From JBLHKE01 sp047619485 (GTDB lineage Bacteria > Verrucomicrobiota > Verrucomicrobiia > Verrucomicrobiales > DEV007), in NCBI GenBank assembly GCA_047619485.1, contig JBLHKE010000097.1, forward strand, positions 1 to 14,888: a DNA stretch of 14,888 bases, in the 5' to 3' direction. The notes beneath the pieces are model-generated. The model searched no databases, was not told where the DNA came from, and saw only the letters and a program-made list of their open reading frames with translations. Below, piece after piece: positions 1-7,680 of the stretch (position 1 is the stretch's first letter; each line of letters opens with the position of its first letter). A program made the position numbers and the translations under genes.

Positions 1-554
1 AAACACGCGCCAAGGGCAACAAGCAGGTCGACTTGAAAGATGGTGCGATGCGCATCTCCATCCACGAGGAAGCAGACCATGGTGTCTCCGTCGTCCACGA
101 TGCCGAGTTCACCAATGGAGCTGTCGAGCTGCGCTTCAAACTAGAGGCCAACGGTGACAGCCTCGGCCTCAACTTCGCCGACCTGAAATTCAAAGAAGTC
201 CACGCTGGCCACCTTTTCGCAGCTCGGATCTACACCCACCGTGTCGTCCTCCAAGATCTCAAGACCGGCCGTATGGCAAAAGAGACTCACGCCCTGAACA
301 AGGCCAAGAAACTCTCCGCCGAACAAAAAAAGGCGCTCAAGGAAAAAGAGAAGAGCTTCAAAAATAAGCTCGAGGTCGGCAAATGGTATAAACTACTCGT
401 CGAAGTCAACGGCGACACACTCAAGGCTTCAATCGATGACAAGCAAGTCGGTTCGTTCAGTTCCCCAGGCATCGCCCACCCGACCAAGCGCACGCTGCGC
501 CTAGCGGTTCCGAAGAACGCGGTGGTCGACGATTTAAAAATCTGGAAGAAGTAG
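1..554 (+). CDS. DUF1080/LamG-like beta-sandwich protein, 3' part
   Basis: The reading frame is open from the left edge (first full codon at base 3) to TAG at 552-554, so the N-terminus lies outside the window. A TTG at 33 could be read as a start, but the codons before it (TRAKGNKQVD) run straight into the same domain, so I treat it as internal. The visible part alternates short beta-strand segments with KDGAMRISIHEEADHGVSVV near the start, a GDSLGLNF segment, a Lys-rich insert (KKLSAEQKKALKEKEKSFKN), then GKWYKLLVEVNGDTLKASID and a C-terminal DDLKIWKK. The GKWYKLLVEVNGD and terminal DDLKIW pattern is typical of concanavalin-like sandwich domains such as the DUF1080/3-keto-disaccharide hydrolase fold. 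Such proteins are often secreted and carbohydrate-linked. I see no catalytic motif here, so the specific role is unknown. Confidence 0.6.
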   Translation, partial: TRAKGNKQVDLKDGAMRISIHEEADHGVSVVHDAEFTNGAVELRFKLEANGDSLGLNFADLKFKEVHAGHLFAARIYTHRVVLQDLKTGRMAKETHALNKAKKLSAEQKKALKEKEKSFKNKLEVGKWYKLLVEVNGDTLKASIDDKQVGSFSSPGIAHPTKRTLRLAVPKNAVVDDLKIWKK

Positions 555-592
555 CCGGGGCGTCTCGCCTCCCCAAAGAATCCCACAGCAGC

Positions 593-610
593 AAAAGCAT
601 CCGTGCTTTT
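593..610. terminator. Small A/T-flanked hairpin between convergent genes
   Basis: AAAAGCA at 593-599 pairs with TGCTTTT at 604-610 around a 4-nt TCCG loop. It lies between the stop at 554 on + and the stop at 621 on -, with an A-run on one arm and a T-run on the other. It could therefore act as a weak terminator in both directions. The stem has few GC pairs, so this is tentative. Confidence 0.45.
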
Positions 611-620
611 CGTCCCAAAC

Positions 621-1589
621 CTACCCGCAGCACTTCTTAAACTTCTTGCCCGACCCGCAGGGGCAAGAATCATTGCGCCCGACCTTCTCGGCCTCACGCA
701 TCAGGCCTCCACCCTCATCGAGCAGGTAGCCCTCAGGCGTCTCCATTCTTGCAGCCGCCCCCCCCGGGCTCCACTGACCACTATCGTTCAATCGCATCTC
801 CTCGGCCTCGGCAATCTCCGCTGAAATATTCTTACTCCACTGCCACAAGTTCTCTAGGATGACCACCGCGTCGAACTCTTCGACCCTCTCATCGGTTTGC
901 CGATCTCTATTATTCGCGATCGATTTTTGAATCTCCTCGATCCCGCCAAACACCGCATTGTCAAGAAAGCCGGCCGCATCGGCCTCGGTCACCTCCCTCT
1001 CAAATTCGCTCCACCCCAAATTCGTGACCAGGCTGGTGATCGCATCCCAGAGCCCGGTATCCTCCAAGCGTGCGATGACATCCCGTAGTTCCTCCTGAAG
1101 GCGCTCGACGGAGTAATGGCCGCCCCACAGGAGGTGCTTGAACGAGTCCAACGCCGTCCACCGCACATAGCGATCGCCCCCCTGATCGAGCGCAAGTGCC
1201 TTGATCCCTTCCAGATCGCGCCAGCAGATCCGCGCAATGCAATCGTCCATCGCCTCCGTCAGAAAATCCCCGAACAGGAAGTCTACTAGATCTTCGTCGG
1301 CTCTCAACAGCTGTAGCAGGGCATCCGAAAACCGCTCGTCTTTGAACTCGGCAGCAAAGAACAGGGCGTAGTTCAGCCGATCCGAATCCTCGACGGTCAT
1401 CGCATCCGGATCCGACTCGAACAGCGCCAACAGTGGCGGCGCCAGATCACGAAACTCAGCCCGCATCCGCGTGAAAACTTTCCCAGGCTCCGCTTCGATA
1501 GCGTCCAGCGGCAGCACCCAATCAGGAATCCCAGCTTCCTTCAGCTTTTGGAACGTTTCAGAATCGTGATCAATTTCGGGATTGGGCAT
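621..1589 (-). CDS. DUF1186 family protein with C-terminal SEC-C zinc motif
   Basis: A 322-residue protein from ATG at 1589-1587 to TAG at 623-621. Residues from about 45 to 230 form an acidic, all-helical repeat-like region with LNYALFFAAEFKDERFSDALL, YVRWTALDSFKHLLWG and LWDAITSL blocks, matching the pattern of DUF1186 proteins. The protein ends in NDSCPCGSGKKFKKCCG (residues 306-322), a textbook SEC-C metal-binding motif with ligands C309, C311, C320 and C321 (the last may be His in relatives). SEC-C motifs bind zinc and occur at the end of SecA and of many uncharacterised proteins. The function of the DUF1186 part is not known. No clear Shine-Dalgarno precedes the start, and the gene is not linked in an operon with its neighbours. 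Confidence 0.85.
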   Translation of the reverse strand: MPNPEIDHDSETFQKLKEAGIPDWVLPLDAIEAEPGKVFTRMRAEFRDLAPPLLALFESDPDAMTVEDSDRLNYALFFAAEFKDERFSDALLQLLRADEDLVDFLFGDFLTEAMDDCIARICWRDLEGIKALALDQGGDRYVRWTALDSFKHLLWGGHYSVERLQEELRDVIARLEDTGLWDAITSLVTNLGWSEFEREVTEADAAGFLDNAVFGGIEEIQKSIANNRDRQTDERVEEFDAVVILENLWQWSKNISAEIAEAEEMRLNDSGQWSPGGAAARMETPEGYLLDEGGGLMREAEKVGRNDSCPCGSGKKFKKCCG

Positions 1590-1921
1590 GGCGTGAGTCT
1601 AGCTGGTAGCCCACAGCTTTCAACCTTCTCAGCCAAGCGCTGATAGCAGAGGATCCACACCATACCCGAGGACGGCGACCTCCTCGCAGACACGCGGGCA
1701 CACATGATTGAGCTTTGTGCTCAGGCATTGGAAAAGTTTCGCGCAGAGACGCTGAAGAATTATTCGATCGGATTGAGGAACAATCCGCGCCTCTGATCGA
1801 GCCATCTTTGCTCTGGGTTATGGTATCCGGGGATGCATTTAAAATCGCTTTTGGGACAATATGGTCGTTTCCGCCAGAACAGTTGACACCCCCCATTCCT
1901 CTCCGAACTTCCGGTTAACCC
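1590..1921. other. Gene-free stretch upstream of zwf
   Basis: These 332 bases separate the divergent starts of the SEC-C gene and zwf. Short open frames exist on both strands, but none gives a recognisable protein or a good ribosome site. TTGACA at 1883-1888 matches a -35 box, but no convincing -10 follows at 16-18 nt, so I do not call a promoter. The stretch TTTCGCGCAGAGACGCTGAAG near 1738 is split by no gene and resembles, from memory, the CGCAGAGACGC repeats seen in noncoding DNA of several bacterial groups. A 15-nt match to zwf lies at 1667-1681. Confidence 0.5.
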
Positions 1922-3481
1922 ATGCCAGATTCCACCAAGAACCCGTTCCGCGACAACTCCGCCACCGCCACGCGCCAAACGCCCGAGGCCTGCACGATCG
2001 TTATCTTTGGCGCGACGGGAGATCTCACCCACCGCAAACTCGTCCCAGCACTCTACAACTTGCTCGAGGACGGCGACCTGCCCGCCGACACGCAGATCGT
2101 GGGCTTCGCGCGTCGCGACAAGTCGGATGAGGAGTTCCGCGAGGAACTCAAGGAGGCCAACAAGGAACACTCGCGCCAGGGGCACGACGACGCCCTGTGG
2201 GAAAACTTCGCCAGCACCATCAGCTACCACAAGAGCGAATTCCAAGACCTCGAGGGTTACCACTCGCTCGCGAAAAAACTCGAAGAGCTAGAAGATAAAA
2301 CCGGCACCAAGGGCAATCGCCTGTTCTACCTCGCCACCGCGCCGGAATTTTTTGACGATGTCCTGCTGCACCTCAAAGAGGCCGGGCTGAACGAGCCTAA
2401 CAAGAACGCCTGGTCGCGCGTGGTCGTCGAGAAACCGTTCGGCAACGATCTCAAAACCGCCCAGCACCTCAACAAAGTCGTCAGCAAGACCTTCGCGGAA
2501 GAGGACACCTACCGCATCGACCACTACCTAGGCAAGGAGACCGCGCAGAACATCATGGTGCTGCGCTTTGCCAACGCCATCTTCGAACCGTTGTGGAATC
2601 GCGAACACGTCGACCACGTGCAGATCACCTGCGCCGAACACCTCGGCATGGAGGGCGGTCGCGGTGGTTACTACGATAAAGCCGGCGCGCTGCGCGACAT
2701 GGTGCAGAACCACCTGCTGCAACTGCTCAGCTTGGTCGCCATGGAGCCGCCCACCGACCTCAGCGCGGACGGCGTACGCGACGAGAAAGTCAAAGTCATC
2801 CGCACGCTGCCCAAGGTCACCCACGACAACATCACTGCTCACGCGGTGCGCGCGCAGTACACAGAGGGCTTCATCAACGGCAAGAAAGTCCCTGGCTACC
2901 GCGAGGAAGACCGCGTCCCGGACGACTCGATGACGGAGGCCTACGTCGCGCTGCGCTTCACCATCGACTCGTGGCGCTGGGCTGGAGTGCCTTTCTATAT
3001 CCGCATGGGCAAACGCCTGCCGAAGAAGGCCACCGAGATCTCGGTGCACTTCAAAAACCCTCCCGGAGTGCTCTTCAACACCATCGACCGCAGCGAGACC
3101 CCACACTGGGAAGACGTCAACATCCTCGTCATCCGCATCCAACCGGACGAGGGTATCTCGCTGCAGATGCACTCAAAAATCCCCGGCAACACCCTACAGA
3201 TGGAACCCGTTAAAATGGATTTCCGCTACAGCACCTCCTTCGGCAAGGGCTCGCCTGAAGCCTACGAACGACTGCTGCTCGACGCCATCGCCGGTGACGC
3301 GACCCTCTTCGCCCGCCGCGACGAAGTCGAGAACGCCTGGCGCTACATCGACGCCATCCAGGAGGCGTGGCACGACAGCGCCAACCCGCCGCCGATGGCA
3401 GAGTTCCCCGCCGGCTCCTGGGGTCCGAAAGAAGCCGACGACCTGCTCGCCCAGGACGGCCGCCACTGGAGGAGGCTCTAG
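1922..3481 (+). CDS. zwf: Glucose-6-phosphate 1-dehydrogenase
   Basis: Oxidises glucose 6-phosphate to 6-phosphogluconolactone with NADP+, the entry step of the oxidative pentose phosphate pathway, in the cytosol. The 519-residue protein has the usual family length plus a short unconserved N-terminus. The Rossmann dinucleotide motif is GATGDLTHRK (30-39), followed by EKPFG (170-174). The substrate-binding signature RIDHYLGKE spans 198-206, with K205 at the conserved lysine position. H264 in VQNHLLQLL sits where the catalytic base histidine is expected. ATG at 1922 is the first start in the frame after the intergenic region; there is no clear Shine-Dalgarno. The stop at 3479-3481 is two bases before the opcA ATG, and the opcA ribosome site lies inside the end of this gene, so the two are co-transcribed and probably translationally coupled. 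Confidence 0.97.
   Translation: MPDSTKNPFRDNSATATRQTPEACTIVIFGATGDLTHRKLVPALYNLLEDGDLPADTQIVGFARRDKSDEEFREELKEANKEHSRQGHDDALWENFASTISYHKSEFQDLEGYHSLAKKLEELEDKTGTKGNRLFYLATAPEFFDDVLLHLKEAGLNEPNKNAWSRVVVEKPFGNDLKTAQHLNKVVSKTFAEEDTYRIDHYLGKETAQNIMVLRFANAIFEPLWNREHVDHVQITCAEHLGMEGGRGGYYDKAGALRDMVQNHLLQLLSLVAMEPPTDLSADGVRDEKVKVIRTLPKVTHDNITAHAVRAQYTEGFINGKKVPGYREEDRVPDDSMTEAYVALRFTIDSWRWAGVPFYIRMGKRLPKKATEISVHFKNPPGVLFNTIDRSETPHWEDVNILVIRIQPDEGISLQMHSKIPGNTLQMEPVKMDFRYSTSFGKGSPEAYERLLLDAIAGDATLFARRDEVENAWRYIDAIQEAWHDSANPPPMAEFPAGSWGPKEADDLLAQDGRHWRRL
3468..3475 (+). promoter_or_regulatory. Strong ribosome binding site for opcA
   Basis: GGAGGAGG ends 8 nt before ATG at 3484 and lies within the last codons of zwf. 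It fixes the opcA start at 3484. The same frame stays open to 3367, but that extension is only zwf read in another frame. Confidence 0.8.
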
Positions 3482-3483
3482 AG

Positions 3484-4470
3484 ATGTCGCACCCATTCGG
3501 CCAAGACATCCCGATCGGCAACATCGACGCCGAACTACGCAAGCTGTGGCTCGATGATGACGCCAACACGCGCGCGTCACTCACCAACTTCGCCATCTAC
3601 AGCGAACGCGATGATGCCCTTGCTGAGAACAGTGCCCTCATCGAGGACATCACCGCCGAGCAGGCCTGCCGTGCGATCCTCATCCAAGCCGACCCGAACT
3701 GCAAAGAGGCCGGTGCGCGCGCCTGGGTCACCGCCCACTGCCGCATCGATCCACGCGGACAGAAGAACATCTGCTCCGAGCAGATCTCCTTCGACCTCTG
3801 CGGACCGACCGGCGACCTGCTGCGCAACATCGTGTTTGCCCACCTCGACTCCGACCTACCGCTCGTCTTCTGGTGGCAGGGCGACCTGAACGAGAACTTC
3901 GACGAGCGCCTCTACTCGCGCATCGACCGGCTACTGGTGAACTCCGACAAGTGGGACCAGCCCCGCCAATCATTCGCCGCGCTGCGCCAGGCGCTCGAGG
4001 ACACCGGTGGCCGCATCGCCATCCACGATCTCAGCTGGTCGCGCAGTTACCATTTCCGCCTCGCGATCGCAAAGCTATTCGATGATCACTTGGCACTGGG
4101 CCAACTAGCGAACCTAAAAAAGATCACCATCACCCACGAAGACGGCGTGCCACTCGCGGCGCGCATGCTCGGCGCCTGGATCGCCGACCGGGTCGCAGGC
4201 CTGGCGGTCGAGTTCGAGTATCTCCAAGACGGGCAAGGGGCGAACCTCACCCGCATCAACTTCGACACAGGAAAATCCAAGTTTTCGATCGAGCGCGAGG
4301 GCAACTCACGATTCCTCAAGACGCGGATCGACTGCCCGGAAAAGAGCCACGAGACGCTCAGCCCAGCCGGCCCCGAGCACCGCAGTGACCTTATCACCGA
4401 CCTGATGGCACGGGCAGGCAGTAATTCGCGCTACCGCCAAATCTTGAACTCGCCGAATTTCGCTTGGTAG
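3484..4470 (+). CDS. opcA: Glucose-6-phosphate dehydrogenase assembly protein OpcA
   Basis: A 328-residue protein starting MSHPFGQDIPIGNID, directly after zwf. OpcA proteins, best known from cyanobacteria and actinobacteria, bind glucose-6-phosphate dehydrogenase and help its assembly or activity; they have no known catalytic activity of their own. Characteristic blocks are DLPLVFWWQGDL near residue 122, the following RIDRLLVNSDKW, and DLSWSRSYHFR near residue 180. The adjacency to zwf is the usual arrangement and supports the call independently. The C-terminal third (FEYLQDGQ onward) is beta-rich and less conserved. No 6-phosphogluconolactonase or 6-phosphogluconate dehydrogenase gene follows, so the rest of the pathway must be encoded elsewhere. 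Confidence 0.92.
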   Translation: MSHPFGQDIPIGNIDAELRKLWLDDDANTRASLTNFAIYSERDDALAENSALIEDITAEQACRAILIQADPNCKEAGARAWVTAHCRIDPRGQKNICSEQISFDLCGPTGDLLRNIVFAHLDSDLPLVFWWQGDLNENFDERLYSRIDRLLVNSDKWDQPRQSFAALRQALEDTGGRIAIHDLSWSRSYHFRLAIAKLFDDHLALGQLANLKKITITHEDGVPLAARMLGAWIADRVAGLAVEFEYLQDGQGANLTRINFDTGKSKFSIEREGNSRFLKTRIDCPEKSHETLSPAGPEHRSDLITDLMARAGSNSRYRQILNSPNFAW

Positions 4471-4512
4471 CGAATTGGTTGGGGACGGCTCTGAGCAAAG
4501 CGTGAAAGAAAT

Positions 4513-4554
4513 AGGCGATGCCCGGATTTCCTCCCAGAGCTCCGGACATCGCCT
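4513..4554 (-). terminator. Long hairpin, probable terminator of the ketosynthase operon
   Basis: AGGCGATG at 4513-4520 pairs with CATCGCCT at 4547-4554. After one mismatch, CCGGA at 4522-4526 pairs with TCCGG at 4541-4545, leaving a 14-nt loop. Read on the minus strand, the stem is followed by the T-rich tail ATTTCTTTC, as expected for an intrinsic terminator of the minus-strand operon that ends at 4700. Read on the plus strand there is no T-run. The loop is longer than in most terminators. Confidence 0.55.
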
Positions 4555-4561
4555 GCTTACT

Positions 4562-4587
4562 CGAGCCCCCCTCCTATGGCGGGCTCG
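4562..4587. other. Second GC-rich hairpin in the same gap
   Basis: CGAGCCC at 4562-4568 pairs perfectly with GGGCTCG at 4581-4587 around a 12-nt loop containing CCTCC on the + strand. Neither side has a T-run, so it is not a clear intrinsic terminator. It starts only 7 nt after the first hairpin. Confidence 0.5.
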
Positions 4588-4699
4588 TTAAGTGGAAGTT
4601 CCTGCAGGAAGCAACCCCTTACATACCTCCTACCCGGTTTGGAGAGGAATGTTTCGGGCTAATTTAAAGTTAACTCACAATTAATTCATTACGAACAAC

Positions 4700-5641
4700 T
4701 TATGATCCATGAAAAACCGCCGCCGCGCAGTGTTCGTTGACCCCGCTGAGCCCAATCGCCACTTGAGGTGCCCCTTGCTTAGCTTTCTCGAAACCGAAGA
4801 GGCACTGCCATCCACCGGCCACGCCCAGCCCCTCGCCCAACACATCGCGGGTCGCGTTCGGCTCCACCCAAGTAGGATTGCCTACCACTGCCTCGCGCAC
4901 CCGATCCTCAGCCTCCCGCCTGGGCTGCGTCGAGGTAATCAATTCCGGTCCCGCGATCTGCGCCAACTCCACCTGTGGCGAATCGCTCTTTTCCAAATAC
5001 AAGGCCGCACTTCCCTCCCCCATCACGCAGCCGGGTTGGAACAGGTTCATCGCCTCCGCGGTCAGCCAGTCGAACTCCTCAGCACACACCACGACGCAGC
5101 CGTCGACCTCGTCATTCAAGAGCCAACCAGCCGCGATCTCCAGACCACAGAGAAACTCTGCGGTGTCTCCGATCATCGTGTAGTTGACCGCATGCGATCC
5201 TAACATTGCCGAAAGATGGCTCGACGGCGCATTGAACACCGTCTCCGGGAAAACGATCGGGCTCGCTGTGTGCGGATCCGCCAGCACCTCACGGTAGAAG
5301 CGCTGGCTGTAGTTCACACAACCACAGAAAAGCGTCGTCACCACGCCGAGCCGCAGTTCCCCTGCCTTCACCGCGAGCCCACGCTCATCGCCGATCGCCT
5401 CGAGCGCAGCCGCGGCGATGTAACGCCCGACAGGACTCGTGCGCCGCAGACGCGGGTTGCGGAAGATCGGTAGCTTCACCTTCGGCACCGGGCGGACCAG
5501 GCTCGGGTCGTCCTCGCGTCCCGGGCGGACACGCTCCTCGACCGGCAAGCGTTTCCCGAGTGCCAGCGCCTCGTTAAAAACCCCAATCCCCCATCCTGCG
5601 GGCGACACGGCACCAGCTCCTGAGATGCCGATCTTGCTCAT
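4700..5641 (-). CDS. Ketosynthase-like protein without active-site residues (chain-length-factor type)
   Basis: A 313-residue protein from ATG at 5641-5639, whose first four bases ATGA overlap the TGA of the ketosynthase gene before it. An open frame continues upstream but only reads the ketosynthase gene out of frame. The fold is recognisable: ISGAGAVSPAGWG at the N-terminus, FNAPSSHLSAMLG near 136-148, and MGEGSAALYLE near 207-217. The nucleophile region reads IGDTAEFLCGLEIA, with Thr160 where the catalytic Cys should be. HGTGT is replaced by VEPNAT, and the usual GH-containing motif by GEGLGVAGGW. It is about 100 residues shorter than a normal ketosynthase. It is therefore unlikely to condense acyl chains alone. 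By analogy with chain-length factors of type II polyketide and aryl polyene systems, it probably pairs with the preceding ketosynthase. Confidence 0.8.
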   Translation of the reverse strand: MSKIGISGAGAVSPAGWGIGVFNEALALGKRLPVEERVRPGREDDPSLVRPVPKVKLPIFRNPRLRRTSPVGRYIAAAALEAIGDERGLAVKAGELRLGVVTTLFCGCVNYSQRFYREVLADPHTASPIVFPETVFNAPSSHLSAMLGSHAVNYTMIGDTAEFLCGLEIAAGWLLNDEVDGCVVVCAEEFDWLTAEAMNLFQPGCVMGEGSAALYLEKSDSPQVELAQIAGPELITSTQPRREAEDRVREAVVGNPTWVEPNATRDVLGEGLGVAGGWQCLFGFEKAKQGAPQVAIGLSGVNEHCAAAVFHGS

Positions 5642-6891
5642 GCTCGCACCTCCCTCATGATCACCGTCGCATTCGCGCCCCCGAAGCCGAACGAGTTGGT
5701 CAGCACACAGTTGATCTCCGCATCTCGGGGCTCGCGCACCAGGTCGAAGGTGCACACGTCATCCGGCGTCTCGACGGTCATCGTCGGCGGCAGCCAGTTG
5801 CCACGCATCGCCATCACGGCGATGACGGCCTCGACCGCACCCGCGCCCCCGAGCAGATGCCCGATCGACGCCTTGGTCGAACTCACTGCCACTCCTGCCA
5901 CATCCTCCCCCGCCCAACGTTGGATCGCGCGTCCCTCAGCGATGTCATTCAGCGGCGTCCCGGTCCCGTGAGAATTGATATAATCGACATCTCTCGCGGT
6001 CACCCCCGCCTCTTTGCAAGCCGCCTGCATGCTGCGCAAGGCGGCATCTCCTTCAGGATGGGGTTGAGTCAGGTGATGCGAATCGGTCGAGGCACCGTAG
6101 CCGATGATCTCGCACAAAATCTCCGCGCCACGGGCACGTGCCGCCTCCAGCGTCTCCACGGTCACCAACGCCCCCCCTTCACCCAAAGCGAGGCCGTCGC
6201 GGTTCGCATCGAATGGTCGTGGAGTCCCTGTGGTTAGCGCCTGCAGCGAATCAAAACCCGCGAACACCATCGCACTGAGCGCATCATAACCGCCGCAGAG
6301 GACACGTTCCGCCTGCCCGCGTTTCACCAGATGGAAGGCATGCCCGATCGCATTGGCACCAGAGGAACACGCATTGGTTACGATCGATACGGGGCCCGAC
6401 AACCCGAGCGCATCCGCAAGCTGACGCGCCTGCGTCTGCGTCTGGTATTGCCAGACACGCAAAGCCTGCCCACGCTGTGAACCCGGCGTATCCACCGACT
6501 GCCGGTAGTAGGCCTCTCCGATCTGCATCGCTCCAGCCGAAGTCCCCAAACAAATCGGCACCCGACCAGCAGCACCCGGCCCCCAACCCGCCTGAGCCAA
6601 TGCCTCAGCACCGGCGTGGATCAGCATCGCCGATGGTCGATCCACCCGCGCCGCCTGCTTGGATGAGAGCAGGTTCTCTGGCAACTCATCAGGTAGCGTC
6701 AGCTCACCGGCACGGCCGACGCGCTGTCGGCTGGTATCAAACAGCGTGATGTCGCGCAGTGCCGATCGCCCTTCGCGGAAGCCTTGCGCATTGGCCGCGT
6801 AGCCGTTGCCCATCGAGGTAATGATACCAGCGCCGGTGATCACGACGCGCCGACTTTCCCCAGTTCGGAAATCTGATGCGAGAAATGCCAT
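5638..6891 (-). CDS. Beta-ketoacyl-ACP synthase, FabF type
   Basis: Catalyses decarboxylative Claisen condensation of malonyl-ACP with an acyl chain in fatty acid or polyketide synthesis. The 417-residue protein has the full thiolase-fold active site: Cys175 in VTNACSSGANAIG, His308 in NSHGTGTPLND, Lys340 and His344 in STKASIGHLLGGAGAVE, and the C-terminal NSFGFGGANATVI. The N-terminal VVITGAGIITSMGNG is typical. The length matches FabF. The start ATG at 6891 lies 2 bp after the SGNH gene stop, and the stop overlaps the next start, so this is the middle gene of a tight operon. Position beside an inactive partner, an SGNH hydrolase and an acyl ligase argues for a secondary-lipid or polyene-type pathway rather than housekeeping fatty acid synthesis. 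The product cannot be deduced. Confidence 0.93.
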   Translation of the reverse strand: MAFLASDFRTGESRRVVITGAGIITSMGNGYAANAQGFREGRSALRDITLFDTSRQRVGRAGELTLPDELPENLLSSKQAARVDRPSAMLIHAGAEALAQAGWGPGAAGRVPICLGTSAGAMQIGEAYYRQSVDTPGSQRGQALRVWQYQTQTQARQLADALGLSGPVSIVTNACSSGANAIGHAFHLVKRGQAERVLCGGYDALSAMVFAGFDSLQALTTGTPRPFDANRDGLALGEGGALVTVETLEAARARGAEILCEIIGYGASTDSHHLTQPHPEGDAALRSMQAACKEAGVTARDVDYINSHGTGTPLNDIAEGRAIQRWAGEDVAGVAVSSTKASIGHLLGGAGAVEAVIAVMAMRGNWLPPTMTVETPDDVCTFDLVREPRDAEINCVLTNSFGFGGANATVIMREVRA

Positions 6892-6893
6892 CC

Positions 6894-7613
6894 CTACCGA
6901 GTGCCCGAGCGCGTCTTCGAAATTTCCTCAACGGCATCCACGACCTCTTTCTCCAACCCCGCGAGTCGATCACCTTGTGCCAGCTCGCCAAAGATCCGTG
7001 CGTAGAAAACTGCCGCCGCCACCGAGTTGCCAACCTTGCTCGGATGACTCCCATCTTTCGACCAGAGTTCGTCCCGCTTGAGCTTCGCCCACACCTGACC
7101 GACCGGTACCACTTCACCGCCACACGATTTCGCCACCGCGGCGTAGCCCTCGGTGAGCCGCCCCTGCATCTTCTCGAACGTATCATCTTTGCGGTTACGC
7201 GTGTCCCCATCGCGCCTCCCCCAGGTCTCGAAAAAAAGCACCTCAGCTCCAGATTTCTTCGCCAGATCCGAGATCGATTTCGCCGCCGCCACCATCATCT
7301 TCTGTGCCTGTTCCTTTGGGAAAGACGGGATCTGGCTCTGTTCCTGCAACACCACGTAGTCCCAATTCGCAGCGGAGATCTTGTCCTTGGTCGCATTGGC
7401 TGCCGCGTGCTTCTCCAAGCTCCAACCACCCTTGGTCACCTGCTCGACGACCACTTTCTTCCCTTTCGATTCAGCCAGTTTCGCAAAAACCTTCGGTATC
7501 TGAAAACTATAACTATTCCCGACGAACAGCACCCGGACAGCGTCATCCCCCGCCGATGAACTTGCCTGCAACAGGCTCCAGAGAAGAAAACAGAATAGGG
7601 AGATAGGACGCAC
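6894..7613 (-). CDS. Secreted SGNH/GDSL-type hydrolase (DUF4886-like)
   Basis: A 239-residue protein that begins with a signal-peptide-like segment (MRPISLFCFLLWSLLQASSSA), so it is probably exported. Block I of the SGNH family is VLFVGNSYSF with nucleophile Ser34, and block V is DGSHPS with Asp187 and His190. YVVLQEQSQ near 86-94 fits the later family blocks. SGNH enzymes hydrolyse ester bonds in lipids, acylated sugars or similar substrates; the GNSYSF form resembles DUF4886 proteins. The start is GTG at 7613-7611, chosen because it gives the complete signal peptide; no strong ribosome site precedes it. It is the first gene of the minus-strand operon with the two ketosynthase-like genes, which hints that the product or its carrier is an ester handled outside the cytoplasm. 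Confidence 0.8.
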   Translation of the reverse strand: MRPISLFCFLLWSLLQASSSAGDDAVRVLFVGNSYSFQIPKVFAKLAESKGKKVVVEQVTKGGWSLEKHAAANATKDKISAANWDYVVLQEQSQIPSFPKEQAQKMMVAAAKSISDLAKKSGAEVLFFETWGRRDGDTRNRKDDTFEKMQGRLTEGYAAVAKSCGGEVVPVGQVWAKLKRDELWSKDGSHPSKVGNSVAAAVFYARIFGELAQGDRLAGLEKEVVDAVEEISKTRSGTR

Positions 7614-7666
7614 GGATCCACTCTAACCATTGCCGGGCAAAAATCCACCCAATGCGGAAGCAGATT

Positions 7667-7680
7667 CGATTTGTAAATCG
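7667..7680. promoter_or_regulatory. Palindrome in the divergent promoter region
   Basis: CGATTTGTAAATCG is a 6+6 bp inverted repeat with a central GT. It is flanked by a further GCAG (7660-7663) and CTGC (7683-7686) pair. It sits in the roughly 100 bp between the divergent starts at 7613 and 7713, where it could be an operator controlling both the hydrolase/ketosynthase operon and the acyl ligase. No regulator is encoded next to it. Confidence 0.4.

Larger units (their letters stand above)
4471..4699. other. Structured gene-free region between opcA and the ketosynthase operon
   Basis: The region lies between convergent genes and holds two strong hairpins (4513-4554 and 4562-4587), a 12-bp palindrome TTCCTGCAGGAA at 4599-4610, and an AT-rich tail from about 4655 to 4700. 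CCTCC occurs three times on the + strand: in the loop of hairpin 1, in the loop of hairpin 2, and near 4628. No open frame here looks like a protein. It may hold only terminators, or a small structured RNA on either strand. Confidence 0.6.

Noticed and set aside
1883..1888. TTGACA as a zwf -35 box
   Set aside because: No acceptable -10 hexamer at 16-18 nt downstream, and the start codon is only 33 nt away.
1570..1896. 108-codon minus-strand open frame in the gap before zwf
   Set aside because: Overlaps the SEC-C gene start, has no recognisable motif or ribosome site, and its composition looks random.
3367..3483. Upstream extension of the opcA frame
   Set aside because: The added 39 codons are zwf read in another frame; GGAGGAGG and family starts support ATG at 3484.
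4592..4684. Possible 30-codon + strand peptide from GTG at 4592, and very short minus-strand frames near AGGAGG motifs
   Set aside because: No motif, poor start context, and the minus-strand AGGAGGT is followed at once by ATG TAA, so no peptide is made.
4709..5203. 164-codon + strand open frame starting MKNRRRAVFVDP after an AT-rich stretch
   Set aside because: It lies wholly antisense to the ketosynthase-like gene, has a His/Arg/Leu-rich composition typical of shadow frames, and no ribosome site.
5642..5755. Upstream extension of the inactive ketosynthase frame
   Set aside because: The added 38 codons are the 3' end of the active ketosynthase in another frame; the ATGA overlap gives the real start.
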